Shown here: positions 21,001 through 33,000 of the stretch, piece after piece
How positions within the stretch are numbered: the first letter of the stretch is position 1
Layout of the letters: the number at the start of each line of letters is the position of its first letter
Origin: Liolophura sinensis
Lineage: Eukaryota; Mollusca; Polyplacophora; Chitonida; Chitonidae
DNA length: 64,000 nucleotides
Reading direction: 5' to 3'
Assembly: GCF_032854445.1 (NCBI RefSeq)
Contig: NC_088295.1
Coordinates: 1,490,501 to 1,554,500 of the forward strand
Notes under the pieces: generated by a model
Told to the model about the DNA's origin: nothing
What the model saw: only the letters and a program-made list of their open reading frames with translations
The model's database searches: none
Made by a program: the position numbers and the translations under genes

Positions 21001-24000
21001 GTATAACCTCCTCTAAACTTACAAAGTACTGTTCCCCCCGATAATCGTGTATAAACGCCTCTAAACTAACAAAGTATTGTCCCCTCCCCTGATAATTGTG
21101 TATAAACACCTCTAAACTTACAAAGTACTGTCCCCCCCAATTCATCTCTGTATAAACACCTCTCAACTTACAAAGTACTGCCCCCCTCCAGATAATCCCT
21201 GTATAACCTCCCCTAAACTTACAAAGTACTGTCCACGCTCCAGTACCTGGACCTCAATGAACATGGGATGAAGATCAGCTGCCGTCTGCTCTGTGTACTT
21301 CTGTCCAGCTTTACTGTCTAGCTCGTCAGCCATCGTCTTCCGGTTAGCTAGACTCCTCTCCAAAACCCTTTTCTCATCTGTGGTCGAACAGAACTACGAT
21401 CATAATAAAAAATTTCCCAATTTCTTGTAAAAACTAAAAACTTAAAGTACACCATTTTCGTTCGTAACAAAACAACACCGATTTTAACAGTCTATTATAT
21501 ACTAGACCTAGACATACCTTCTGTCTTTTTTCTCAGTTCTTCCATGGCATTCTTCTTCACTTCCGCTCGAGATAACTTTCTTTTTGATGGTGACATCGAC
21601 AAGTATGCACCCTTAAAAAGGAATTTACCTGGTTAGTTCACCTGGTTAGTAAAACAGGTTAAGTAAGCTCCATTTTACCTTGTTAGTTCATCACTGTAAA
21701 ACAGGTTATATAAGCTAAGTGAGTAAACAGCTATCTGTGGACAGACTATTGCCGCTGAGCACAGTACAAGTTGTCATTCTGGTACTGTAACCATCATCAT
21801 GGAGGTTTAACTCATTTGCTGATTCTTGCTTTTCTATGTTTAACTTATGGCCAATAATATATCGGTCAAAATGGGTAAAAAGTTGAATGTTCTGATGTGG
21901 AAAACAGGTATACGAAAAAAACAAAACAAGTGTGTTCGGATATTCAGGGATACTTGAGTATTTTCCCTAATGATAAGAAAACTAAATGTAGAATGAACTT
22001 CTCGCGATCGATGCTCTCGTACAAAACCTCATCATTATCTTCTTGGCGTTCAGTTCTCTGGAGAACTATTATCTATCAGATTATATGAGTACTTGGTATT
22101 AAGTTTCCAGCTAGTTTGTGAGCTATGGTGCCCAGATGTTAATAAATCCATACTGTAGGAGATTATAAATACGCACCTTTGAATTTTTCCGTACCGCCGG
22201 ACCACCCTCCGTTTCACCATCCTCAGCTTTTGTCGCTGATATCGTGGATATATCAGGCAGGATCACCCTCTCCGGCTCCGGGACACTCGAGGTGACGCTC
22301 TCCACCACCCGGGCTCTGTAATCCTGAATAATGGCCTCGTAGTCCAGGATTCCCATCCTCTCCGCCTCTGTGCGGTACCCAGGCAAAGACTCCACCTGAT
22401 GGACAGAGCTTACACAGTCACCTAATTGTTTATGTAGTTATTTACTTATTTGGTGTTTTACGCTGTATCCAGGAATATTTCATTTATATGAAAGGGGCAA
22501 GCATTATGATGGAAGGAAACCAGGCATAGCCCGGAGGAAACCCACGACCATTCGCAGGCTGTTGAGAGACCTTCTCAAATACGATCGGAGAGGGAGACAG
22601 CATGAGTTGTACTTGAACCCATTGCGGCCACATTGGTGAAAGGCTCCTGAGTCACCTAATCTTGTTACATACAGTGGGATTCCATATCACCTCACTAGTT
22701 CAATCAATATAAGCAGGCCCGGCATTAGTGTTTTCTTCAAATCTATGCACGGATCGTATATCGTGAATAAAACCACTGACTTTTCCCTATTTACTTATAT
22801 TTGATATCCCCATAACACGGTACGTTTGTATACAGAGTGTAGATACAACCTACGTCATTCAGTATGTAAGATCATGATTAGCAGTATGGCTTAGTTCTCT
22901 ACCGTCAAACATGGAGAAAATGAGCGACCTCCATGGACCCAGGTGACTTTCACCAATACGGTCGCTCTGAGTTCAAGTCCAGCTCATGCTGGCTTCCTCT
23001 CCGGCCTTACTCTGCTCGGTTTCCTCCAACCAAAATGATGGCCGCCGTCGTATAAGTGAAATATTCTTGAATGCAGAGTAAACACAAATCAAATAAATAA
23101 ATAAAATAAACATGGAGAAAACAAATGTCCAAAACATATGATGATAAAGCGAACAAACCAATCCTCACCAGTCGCTTTTCCATCTCTGTGTAATCTTTGA
23201 ACGTTTCCTTTTCTTCTGATGCTCTGTCGACAAAACTTGCCTCTGGTTTTCTCCCATGAAAGTCTGTCACTTTCAGGTTACGCAGACAACAAGGGGACTC
23301 GATGTTTGGTCTGTTAGCGGCTTCGCACGTCTCAATGGCTGAGGGACAAAACGATATCCAGATCTTTAACACGGCTGAGGAACAAAACGATATTCAGATC
23401 TTTAACACGGCCGAGGACAAAACGATATTCAGGATCTTTAACACGGCTGAGGGACAAAACAATATTCAGATCTTTAACACGACTGAGGGACAAAACGATA
23501 TTCAGATCTTCAACATGGCCGAGGGACAAAACGATATTCAGATCTTTAACATGGCTGAGGAACTAAACTGTACTCCGATCATGACACGCCTGAGGGACAA
23601 AAGAACATTTAAATCCCAACATGGCTGAAGAACAAAACGATATTCAGATACAACATGGCTGAGGAACAAAAGGACATTCAGATCATGGCTGAGGGACAAA
23701 ACGATATTCAGATCTTGACACACCTAAAAGAACATACAGATCCTAACATGAATGTGGAAAATGGCAGCCTGAACGCGTAAATCATATCGGAGGTGGCTTA
23801 AACTATTTCCACAGACATGCAATTGCATCTGCGTTACACATTCGTTACAGTGTATCTATGGCCCATGCCTACCTGCACCGTCAATCCACCCCAACAATAA
23901 ATCCTGGTCTGATGTGCTAAAAATGGACAGGATCCATTCGCTCTGCGTTAAGCGTTCGTTAAAGAATTGTGCGGGATCCGTAGAAAAACTTCAGCTGACC

Positions 24001-27000
24001 TATTCACGTAAATTTCATTCTCAGATAAGCAATCGCAAGTGTAATCGTATGTCCGTTGAAACACAGCATTATACTTACCTGTATCCAAATCTTCTGTCCT
24101 CCCGTCAGTTTTGGTCGCACCTCCTCAGTTTCTTCAGTACTGACACGCTCCCCTATAGAATAAATGACCATAGCTTAACCCACACTTCGGCAATGTTGCA
24201 GCCATATCGAGGCGACGCTCTCCTATAGAATAAATGACCATAGCTTAACCACACTTCGGCAATGTTGCAGCCATATCGTGGCGACGCTCTCCTATAGAAT
24301 AAATGACCATAGCTTAACCACACTTCGGCAATGTTGCAGCCATATCGAGGCGACGCTCTCCTATAGAATAAATGACCATAGCTTAACTCCACTTCGGCAA
24401 TGTTGCAGCCATATCGAGGCGACGCTCTCCTATAGAATAAATGACCATAGCTTAACTCTACTTCGGCAATGTTGCAGCCATGTCATGGCGACGTTCTCCT
24501 AAAGAATGAATAAACGTGGCTTAACCCCTACCCTCTCCCCACTTCGGCAATGTTGCAGCCATATCGTGGCGACAGGGTACGGTGACTTTGTAATAATCAA
24601 TCGAATAGTTTGTTACAATAATTACTCGTCTGATTGCAGATTCTATGTTTTGTTTGGTATCAAGTAAAGATGCAGCTCATTTCGGTACATACATGACAAA
24701 ATGAGGTCATTAAACACCCAGCACTTAAAGATGATCGTGTACCTTGTATAATGCAAATAATAAGTGTACACAGCAAAGAGTGTGTTTCACTGCAGAATTG
24801 CAGGCTAATTCATTAGATTTCACATTTGCTATATATTCTGAAACAGGTGTCACAGGTTCACTATATGTTCAAGTGAGTCATTTAGATGTTATTATATCGT
24901 ATAATGCAGAACTTTCAGTGGACGCACAGAAACAACCACCTCTGGGAACCTCAATCTCAGGTAAAGTAGTGCCGTTTGGAAATTTCTTCCCTCGTGAACT
25001 TCGTACAGAATATGCTTGATTTCTGGGTTAAAATGTGCCAAAAGCTGGAAGTATTGTTACATGGGTCTGCTGATACAGATCTTTAGCAGGGTTACAACTC
25101 GGATGATTGTGCTGATACAGATCTTTGGTAAGTTTACAACTCGGATGATTGTACTGATACAGATCTTTGGCAGGTTTACAACTCGGATGATTGTGCTGAT
25201 ACAGATCTTTGGCAGGTTTACAACTCGGATGATTGTGCTGATACAGATTTTTGGTAGGTTAACAACTCGGATGATTGTACTGATACAGATCTTTGGCAGG
25301 TTTACAACTCGGATGATTGTACTGATACAGATCTTTGGTAGGTTTACAACTCGGATGATTGTACTGATACAGATCTTTGGCAGGTTTACAACTCGGATGA
25401 TTGTACTGATACAGATCTTTGGTAGGTTTACAACTCGGATGATTGTACTGATACAGATCTTTGGCAGGTTTACAACTCGGATGATTGTACTGATACAGAT
25501 CTTTGGCAGGTTAACAACTCGGATGATTGTACTGATACAGATCTTTGGTAGGTTTACAACTCGGATGATTGTGCTGATACAGATCTTTGGTGGGTTTACA
25601 ACTCGGATGATTGTACTGATACAGATCTTTGGTAGGTTTACAACTCGGATGATTGTACTGATACAGATCTTTGGCAGGTTTACAACTCGGATGATTGTAC
25701 TGATACAGATCTTTGGTAGGTTTACAACTCGGATGATTGTACTGATACAGATCTTTGGCAGGTTTACAACTCGGATGATTGTGCTGATACAGATTTTTGG
25801 TAGGTTAACAACTCGGATGATTGTACTGATACAGATCTTTGGCAGGTTTACAACTCGGATGATTGTACTGATACAGATCTTTGGTAGGTTTACAACTCGG
25901 ATGATTGTACTGATACAGATCTTTGGCAGGTTTACAACTCGGATGATTGTACTGATACAGATCTTTGGTAGGTTTACAACTCGGATGATTGTACTGATAC
26001 AGATCTTTGGCAGGTTTACAACTCGGATGATTGTACTGATACAGATCTTTGGCAGGTTAACAACTCGGATGATTGTACTGATACAGATCTTTGGTAGGTT
26101 TACAACTCGGATGATTGTGCTGATACAGATCTTTGGTAGGTTTACAACTCGGATGATTGTACTGATACAGATCTTTGGCAGGTTTACAACTCGGATGATT
26201 GTGCTGATACAGATCTTTGGTAGGTTTACAACTCGGATGATTGTACTGATACAGATCTTTGGCAGGTTTACAACTCGGATGATTGTGCTGATACGGATCT
26301 TTGGTAGGTTTACAACTCGGATGATTGTGCTGATACAGATCTTTGGCAGGTTTACAATTCGGATGATTGTACTGATACAGATCTTTGGCAGGTTTACAAC
26401 TCGGATGATTGTACTGATACAGATCTTTGGTAGGTTTACAACTCGGATGATTGTACTGATACAGATCTTTGGCAGGTTTACAACTCGGATGATTGTGCTG
26501 ATACAGATCTTTGGCAGGTTTACAACTCGGATGATTGTGCTGATACAGATCTTTGGCGGGTTAACAACTCGTATGATTGTGCTGATACAGATCTTTGGCA
26601 GGTTTACAACTCGGATGATTGTACTGATACAGATCTTTGGCAGGTTTACAACTCGGATGATTGTGGATCCAGTGTATTCTAAACGTGAGGATTAGGTTTG
26701 AGTTGTAGGCTTAAAGGTAATTGCAATTCTGACTTAATGAGAACAGTCCGGCTCGTCTGGCTTCGTCTCGCTGAATGCTTCGTACAATTGATGATAACAC
26801 GTGACTGTTTACATACATGAATATTCAGTTATAAGATGTACCAAATGCCTACCGATTTTACGATGAAAATCCAGTCCGAACAGTTGCTGTCCCTGGCTAG
26901 TATCTGGCCTCGACTGAAACAGATAGTCAGATAAACATGTAAGCCTACATACAACAGACATATAGACATGCATGTAAGCCTACATACAACAGATAGTCAG

Positions 27001-30000
27001 ATATACAGATAAACAAGCAAGTCTATAAACAAGAGATCGTCAGACGTACATGTAGGCCTATATACAACAGATAATGAGATATACAAATATAGATGTAGGC
27101 CCGTACACAAAAGATAGTCAGACATAGAGAGATACATGTAGGCCTGTATACAACAAATAGTCAGATATACATGTAGGCCTATATACAAAAGATAGTCAGA
27201 TCTACAGATATACTGTATATGTAAGCTTACATACGACAGATGGCCAGATATACGGATATACATGTATATACAACAGTTATACATCGTACACGTATCATAG
27301 AGTCACTATTCCTCGTATATCTGGTCCTAACAGAAACTCAGAAGCTTCATTTTTCGTTTAACGTGCAGACTTGAAATCCAGAGGGATCAATCTTCCGGTT
27401 GTGTTGTGATATACAAATTAAAAAATTCAGTCCAGGATTTGAGACTTTCTGACAAAACATTAATAATAAGAATGTTTCGTGTTGCCAGTTTCATAAAACT
27501 TACTGGTAATAATGAAACAGGAAGTCGTTCTGATATTTTTCGTCCGACAGAATGTTAATGGGGAACTTCTTCAAGAAACCAATATTTCTGAAAAAAGTGG
27601 ACATTTATTTATTTATTTATTATCAAAATTTTTCAATCAGGTTTATGAGCTTGGGAAACCCAGATGCCCGGAAAACACCGCTGCCCTTCGCCAGATAGTT
27701 GACAAACCCCCAGGCTTAAAGCTGCATCCAAACCGTCATGTTGTCCACACGCAGATCAGCTGCACGCAAAACAACGCTTTATACCGCTGAGTCAATGAAC
27801 ATAAAAGTAAGTTCAAAATTAATCACTGTATGTGATATGATACAACAAAAGTTAAACCTTATAGTTCACAGCACAATAGCGATAATAATTTTATGATCAG
27901 AACGAATTTCCCGTGAGCCAGTATGCATTTAAACTTCATCAGATGGATAAGCATGGCTACCTGATAAAGGTGTTCATCTCAGAGTCTGTCAAGTTCTTGA
28001 AAGTTCCAGCCATAAAAATGTTTCTGTAATCCTGCATGTATATAAAGGGTATTTAAAAGTCAAAACGTTAAGTGATGCCTCTCCAAACCGTATTGCCGTT
28101 GCAGTGATGTGAAATACCAAGCTACAAACAGCCGTATTGCTGTTACAGTGATGCGAAATACCGAGCTACAAACCGTATTGCCGTTCCAGTAACGTTAAAT
28201 ACCGAGCTACAAACCGTAAAGCCGTTACAGAGATGTGAAATACCGAGCTACAAACCGTATTGCCGTTACAGTGAAGTGAAATACCGAGCTACAAACCGTA
28301 TTGCCGTTACAGTGATGCGAAATACCGAGCTACAAACCGTATTGCCGTTCCAGTAACGTTAAATGCCGAGCTACAAACCGTATAGCCGTTACAGAGATGT
28401 GAAATACCGAGCTACAAACCGTACTGCCGTTACAGAGACGTGAAATACCGCGCTACAAACCGTATTGTTGTTACAGTGATGCGAAATACTGAGCTACAAA
28501 CCGTATTGCCGTTCCAGTAACGTTAAATACCGAGCTACAAACCGTATAGCCGTTACAGAGATGTGAAATACCGAGCTACAAACCGTATTGCTGTTGCAAT
28601 GATTTGAAATACCGAGCTTCAAATCGTATTGCCGTTACAGTGATGTGAAATGCCGAGCTACAAACCATATTGCCGTTACAGTAATGTCAAATACCGAGCT
28701 ACAAACCATATCGCCGTTACAGTCTATAAATTATTGCAGAGATGTTATATATCGAGCTACAAACCGTATTGCCGTTGGAGTGATGTGAAATACCGAGCTA
28801 CTCTCGATTCGAAAGCTTTCTTTAAGCTTCGGTTGATCCGGTTGAAGTGATTGTGGCGACTTATACAGTTATATAACCAAATCAGTCAAGTGTACATTGC
28901 CTTAAACTTACTATTATCATTCATTTGTGTTCCATGCAAACAAACTGTGCAAAATGTGCACTACACACCTGCAAAAATTCCACTGCTACTGATTCATAAT
29001 TTAGGAAAACACAAACATGTGTTACTTGTTCTGTGTATTGTCACAGCACTCTATGTCCATATAGTACTTGTTCTGTGTATTGTTACAACACTCTATGTCC
29101 ATATAGTACTTGATCTGTGTATTGTTACAGCACTCTATGTCCATGTGGTACTTGTTCTGTGTATTGTTACAGCACCCTATGTCCATATAGTACTTGTTCT
29201 GTGTATTGTTACAGCATCATTCGTCCATGTGGTACTTGTTCTGTGTATTGTTACAGCACTCTATGTCCATGTGGTACTTGTTTTGTGTATTACTGCAGCA
29301 CCATATGTCCATGTGGTACTTGTTCTCTGTATTGTTACAGCACCCTATGTCCATGTGGTACTTGCTTTGTATATTATTACAGCACTCTGTGTGCATGTGG
29401 TATTTGTTCTGTGTATTGTTACAGCACCCTATGTCCATATAGTACTTGTTCTGTGTAGTGTTACAACACTGTATGTCCATGTGGCACTTGTTCTGTGTAT
29501 TATTGCAGCACCTTATGTCCATGTGGTACTTGTTCTGTATATTATTACAGCACTCTATGTCCATGTGGTACTTGTTCTGTGTATTATTGCAGCACCTTAT
29601 GTCCATGTGGTGCTTGTTCTGTGTATTATTGCAGCACCCTATGTCCATAAGTACTCCATCTGTGTGTTGTTACAGCACTCTATGTCCATGTGGTACTTGT
29701 TTTGTGTATTGTTACAGCAATCTATGTCCATGTGGTACTTGTTCTGTATATTGATGCAGCACCCTGTATCTATGTAGTACTTCTTCCGTGTATTATTACA
29801 GCACTCTGTGTCCATGTGGTACTTGTTTTGTGTCTTATTACAGCACCCTATGTCCATGTGGTACTTGTTTTGTTTGTTATTACAGCACTCTATGTCCATG
29901 TGGTACTTGTTCACTGTATTGTTACAGCACCCTATGTCCATGTGGTACATGTTTTGTATATTGTTACAGCAATCTATGTCCATGTGGTACTTGTTCTGTG

Positions 30001-33000
30001 TATTGTTGCAGCACCCTGTATTCATGTAGTACTTCTCCCGTGTATTATTACAGCACTCTATGCCCATGTGGTACTTGTTTTGTGTCTTATTACAGCACCC
30101 TATGTCCATGTGGTACTTGTTCTATGTCTTATTACTACATTAACCAACAACTGGGTCACTCTTACCGCCACCGATATACAGAGGAGCTCGACGCCGGTCT
30201 TAGAGCTGACAGTAGCTTGTCGCACTCCGCGCTTGATGACAGCTAATTCCTGGGGGATATAGAGGAGAATGGTTAGTGGTTTGTGGTTCTGTGCGCTTGG
30301 GGACACAGAGGAGAAGGATTAGTGGCTTGTCGCACACCATGCTTGATGACTACTAATTCTTGGGGGGATATAGAGGAGAATGGTTAGTGGCTTATCGCAC
30401 TCTGCGCTTGATGTCAGCTAACTTCTGAGGGAATATAGAGGAGAAGGATAAGTGGTTTGTCGCACTCTGCGCTTGATGTCAGCTAACTCCTGGGGGGATA
30501 TAGAGGAGAAGGATAAGTGGCTTGTCGCACTTTGCACTTGATGACAGCTAACTCCTGGGGGGATATAGAGGAGAAGGATAAGTGGTTTGTCGCACTCTGT
30601 GCTTGATGTCAGCTAACTCCTGGGGGAATATAGAGGAGAAGGATTAGTGGCTTGTCGCACTCTGCGCTTGATGACAGCTAATTCCTGGAGGATATAGAGG
30701 AGAAGGATAAGTGGCTTGTCGCACTCTGCGCTTGATAACAGCTAATTCCTGGGGGATATAAAGAAGTATTAGTAGCTTGCCGCATCCTCGCATTCGCTGA
30801 CAACTAATTCTTATTAGGAACTCCCGCTCCGATAATAGCAGCTGATGTAGGACTGCACCGATTGTCATATACAACTCATAGTCCAACGATATATTCCATA
30901 ATAATGTAACTTTTGTATTATCATTATAGCTCTTTCCCGGAGTAGAAATAGATTATAGTTAAAATCATATTACACTTTTCAGATGGTTTTTGTACAATTT
31001 TTAGGAACGGAATCTGTGCTTCACCCAGAAAGAACATTTCCCAAAAAGTGGCCAGATTGTAATCAAAACAGCCTGGCGTTCACTTTTTAAATGGCATTCA
31101 ATAATCAAAGGAAGAATCGTTGAAAATTCTACAGAAATCGTGGTGATCGCCTTACCCCAAAAGACATGCCCTGTTGCAGAAACACCAGTATCTGGAAGTC
31201 GTGGGTCCTTCTGTCGAACTTTGTGACTACGACTGAAATAAATGTTGTATTTCTCATAAAAAGCCTCCTTTTGGTTCTTAGCGGTTATAAAATAAAAACA
31301 TAAAAACAGTCGTAAACAGATGTATTATTTTGTCGCTGAATTCAAAAAAGTATTAACATAACAAAACAACAATTTCACACACTTGCAAAGATAGCAGTTA
31401 AAGCCATAATGTATTCTGGAAAACGATCAATATATTTTTGCAGCTTAACGCAATATTTCAAACGAATATCTTTACAATATAACGGATATGTAAGTTCTAC
31501 ATGTACGTCTAGCATACCAAAATGACCACGAACAAACCTGTTCCCGACAGAATAAAATAAAAAGCTCGTGGCGGATGACCTTGTCGAATTATAGCCCTCT
31601 TTGGTCCAAATCTGTAAAATATGACAATAGTGGAACAATATAATGTGTAAAATATGATAATAGAAAATTATACTCTGTAAAAAATCAAATAAGTACATCC
31701 TAAAGTATGCGCATGCGCTTGCAAACCACAGCCATTCAGAACAGCCTACGCCAGATGGCATTGCCTTGTCGACTATCTCAAATGATCCCTCTGTCACTGA
31801 TTCAGAAGAAACGTCCTTTCAGATTGAAAATACGTATACACTTACGTTTCATACCAGCCAACTTGACAGAGTTTTTCTTGAATGTTTCTTGGGTATTCTT
31901 TGAAAGACTTTATACTCTTCAACGCCACCATGAGCTGAAATGAAAAGTTGGGGTGAACGTTTAGGTGTGTGTGGTTTCACGCGACAATATCTGTTCTTCA
32001 AGCATACCTAATCTAATGACTAATGCTGAGCATCATACGCAAGGATTTCCACACATATAATGGCGTCGGGAACGTGAGTGCCTGGGGTGAACCACCGACC
32101 TTTAGCCAATCACTGACGAATTTGCTGCGAGTAATATATGAGGGATGAACGAATATTCAACTGCGCCAACGGCCCAACGAGCCATGTCGACGACTTCTTC
32201 TCGCCAAGGAATCGCAGGGAGATTAAGTGAATCCACAAATTTCCTGTTCAAGGTCTGTATTGAACGCGCATCCCATATGTCCTACCCATTAGAAGACATA
32301 TGTATTCATTAAACACAGACCACTACCTCGTCTAGACGCGTGCTTCATTGTCCAGAGAATTATTCTTATCAAATTATAAATTAATATTATCGGTATAGGC
32401 TCAAATTCTTAATCTAATACACAAGAAAATCCATCCATACAAATTGTTCCTTACTGAGTTGCCAATGAACGGTGTCTTTTTTTTTTTTGGCCAATAATCG
32501 CTTAATTATCGTTAATCGTTCATTGCAATCCACTCACATGATCAATGTCTTTCTCGGTTCTCTCATCAAACTTTGTCTGTAGGATTCGCTTAGTTTCAGC
32601 CGAGGCCCTTCCCTGTGGGAACAACAGAATGCATGAGTATGGCTTGGCGCCACTTTGACACCATTGTAACTACATCGTGGCGATGTCACTTTGACACCAT
32701 TGTAACTACATGGTGGCGATGTCACATCGTAACCATTGTAACTACACAAGAGAGTTTTATACCATTAATACATTCGTATTGGTGGAGCCTGAAACAAAAA
32801 AAAAGTCTCATAAAAATGCATTGTTCATCATTAATAAGTTCTGATCCGAGATTTACGTCATATTTCTGCACTCAGGTAGGCTTTGAATACATCTTGAAAC
32901 ACAGAATTCTTCTCATTCCAACCATAAACTGGCCAAGACTGGGACAGTCATGAGGACACTGGCCGACACTGCGACAGTCATGAGGACAATGGTCGACACT

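Noticed and set aside
24105-24107. TGA in exon 14 as a selenocysteine codon
   Set aside because: No SECIS candidate was identified, the family is not known to use selenocysteine, and a donor choice or indel explains it more simply.
25016-26695. 559-codon open frame with a 14-residue repeat
   Set aside because: A product of the 42-bp array. It lies inside an intron of the minus-strand CNBD2-like gene.
27512-27790. 92-codon plus frame
   Set aside because: It overlaps CNBD2-like exon 12 on the opposite strand, and the remainder looks like a dispersed repeat.
28851-30306. Several 70-308-codon frames on both strands
   Set aside because: All three phases on both strands are open across the 42-bp array. 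Only the 84 nt at 30166-30249 on minus are judged coding.
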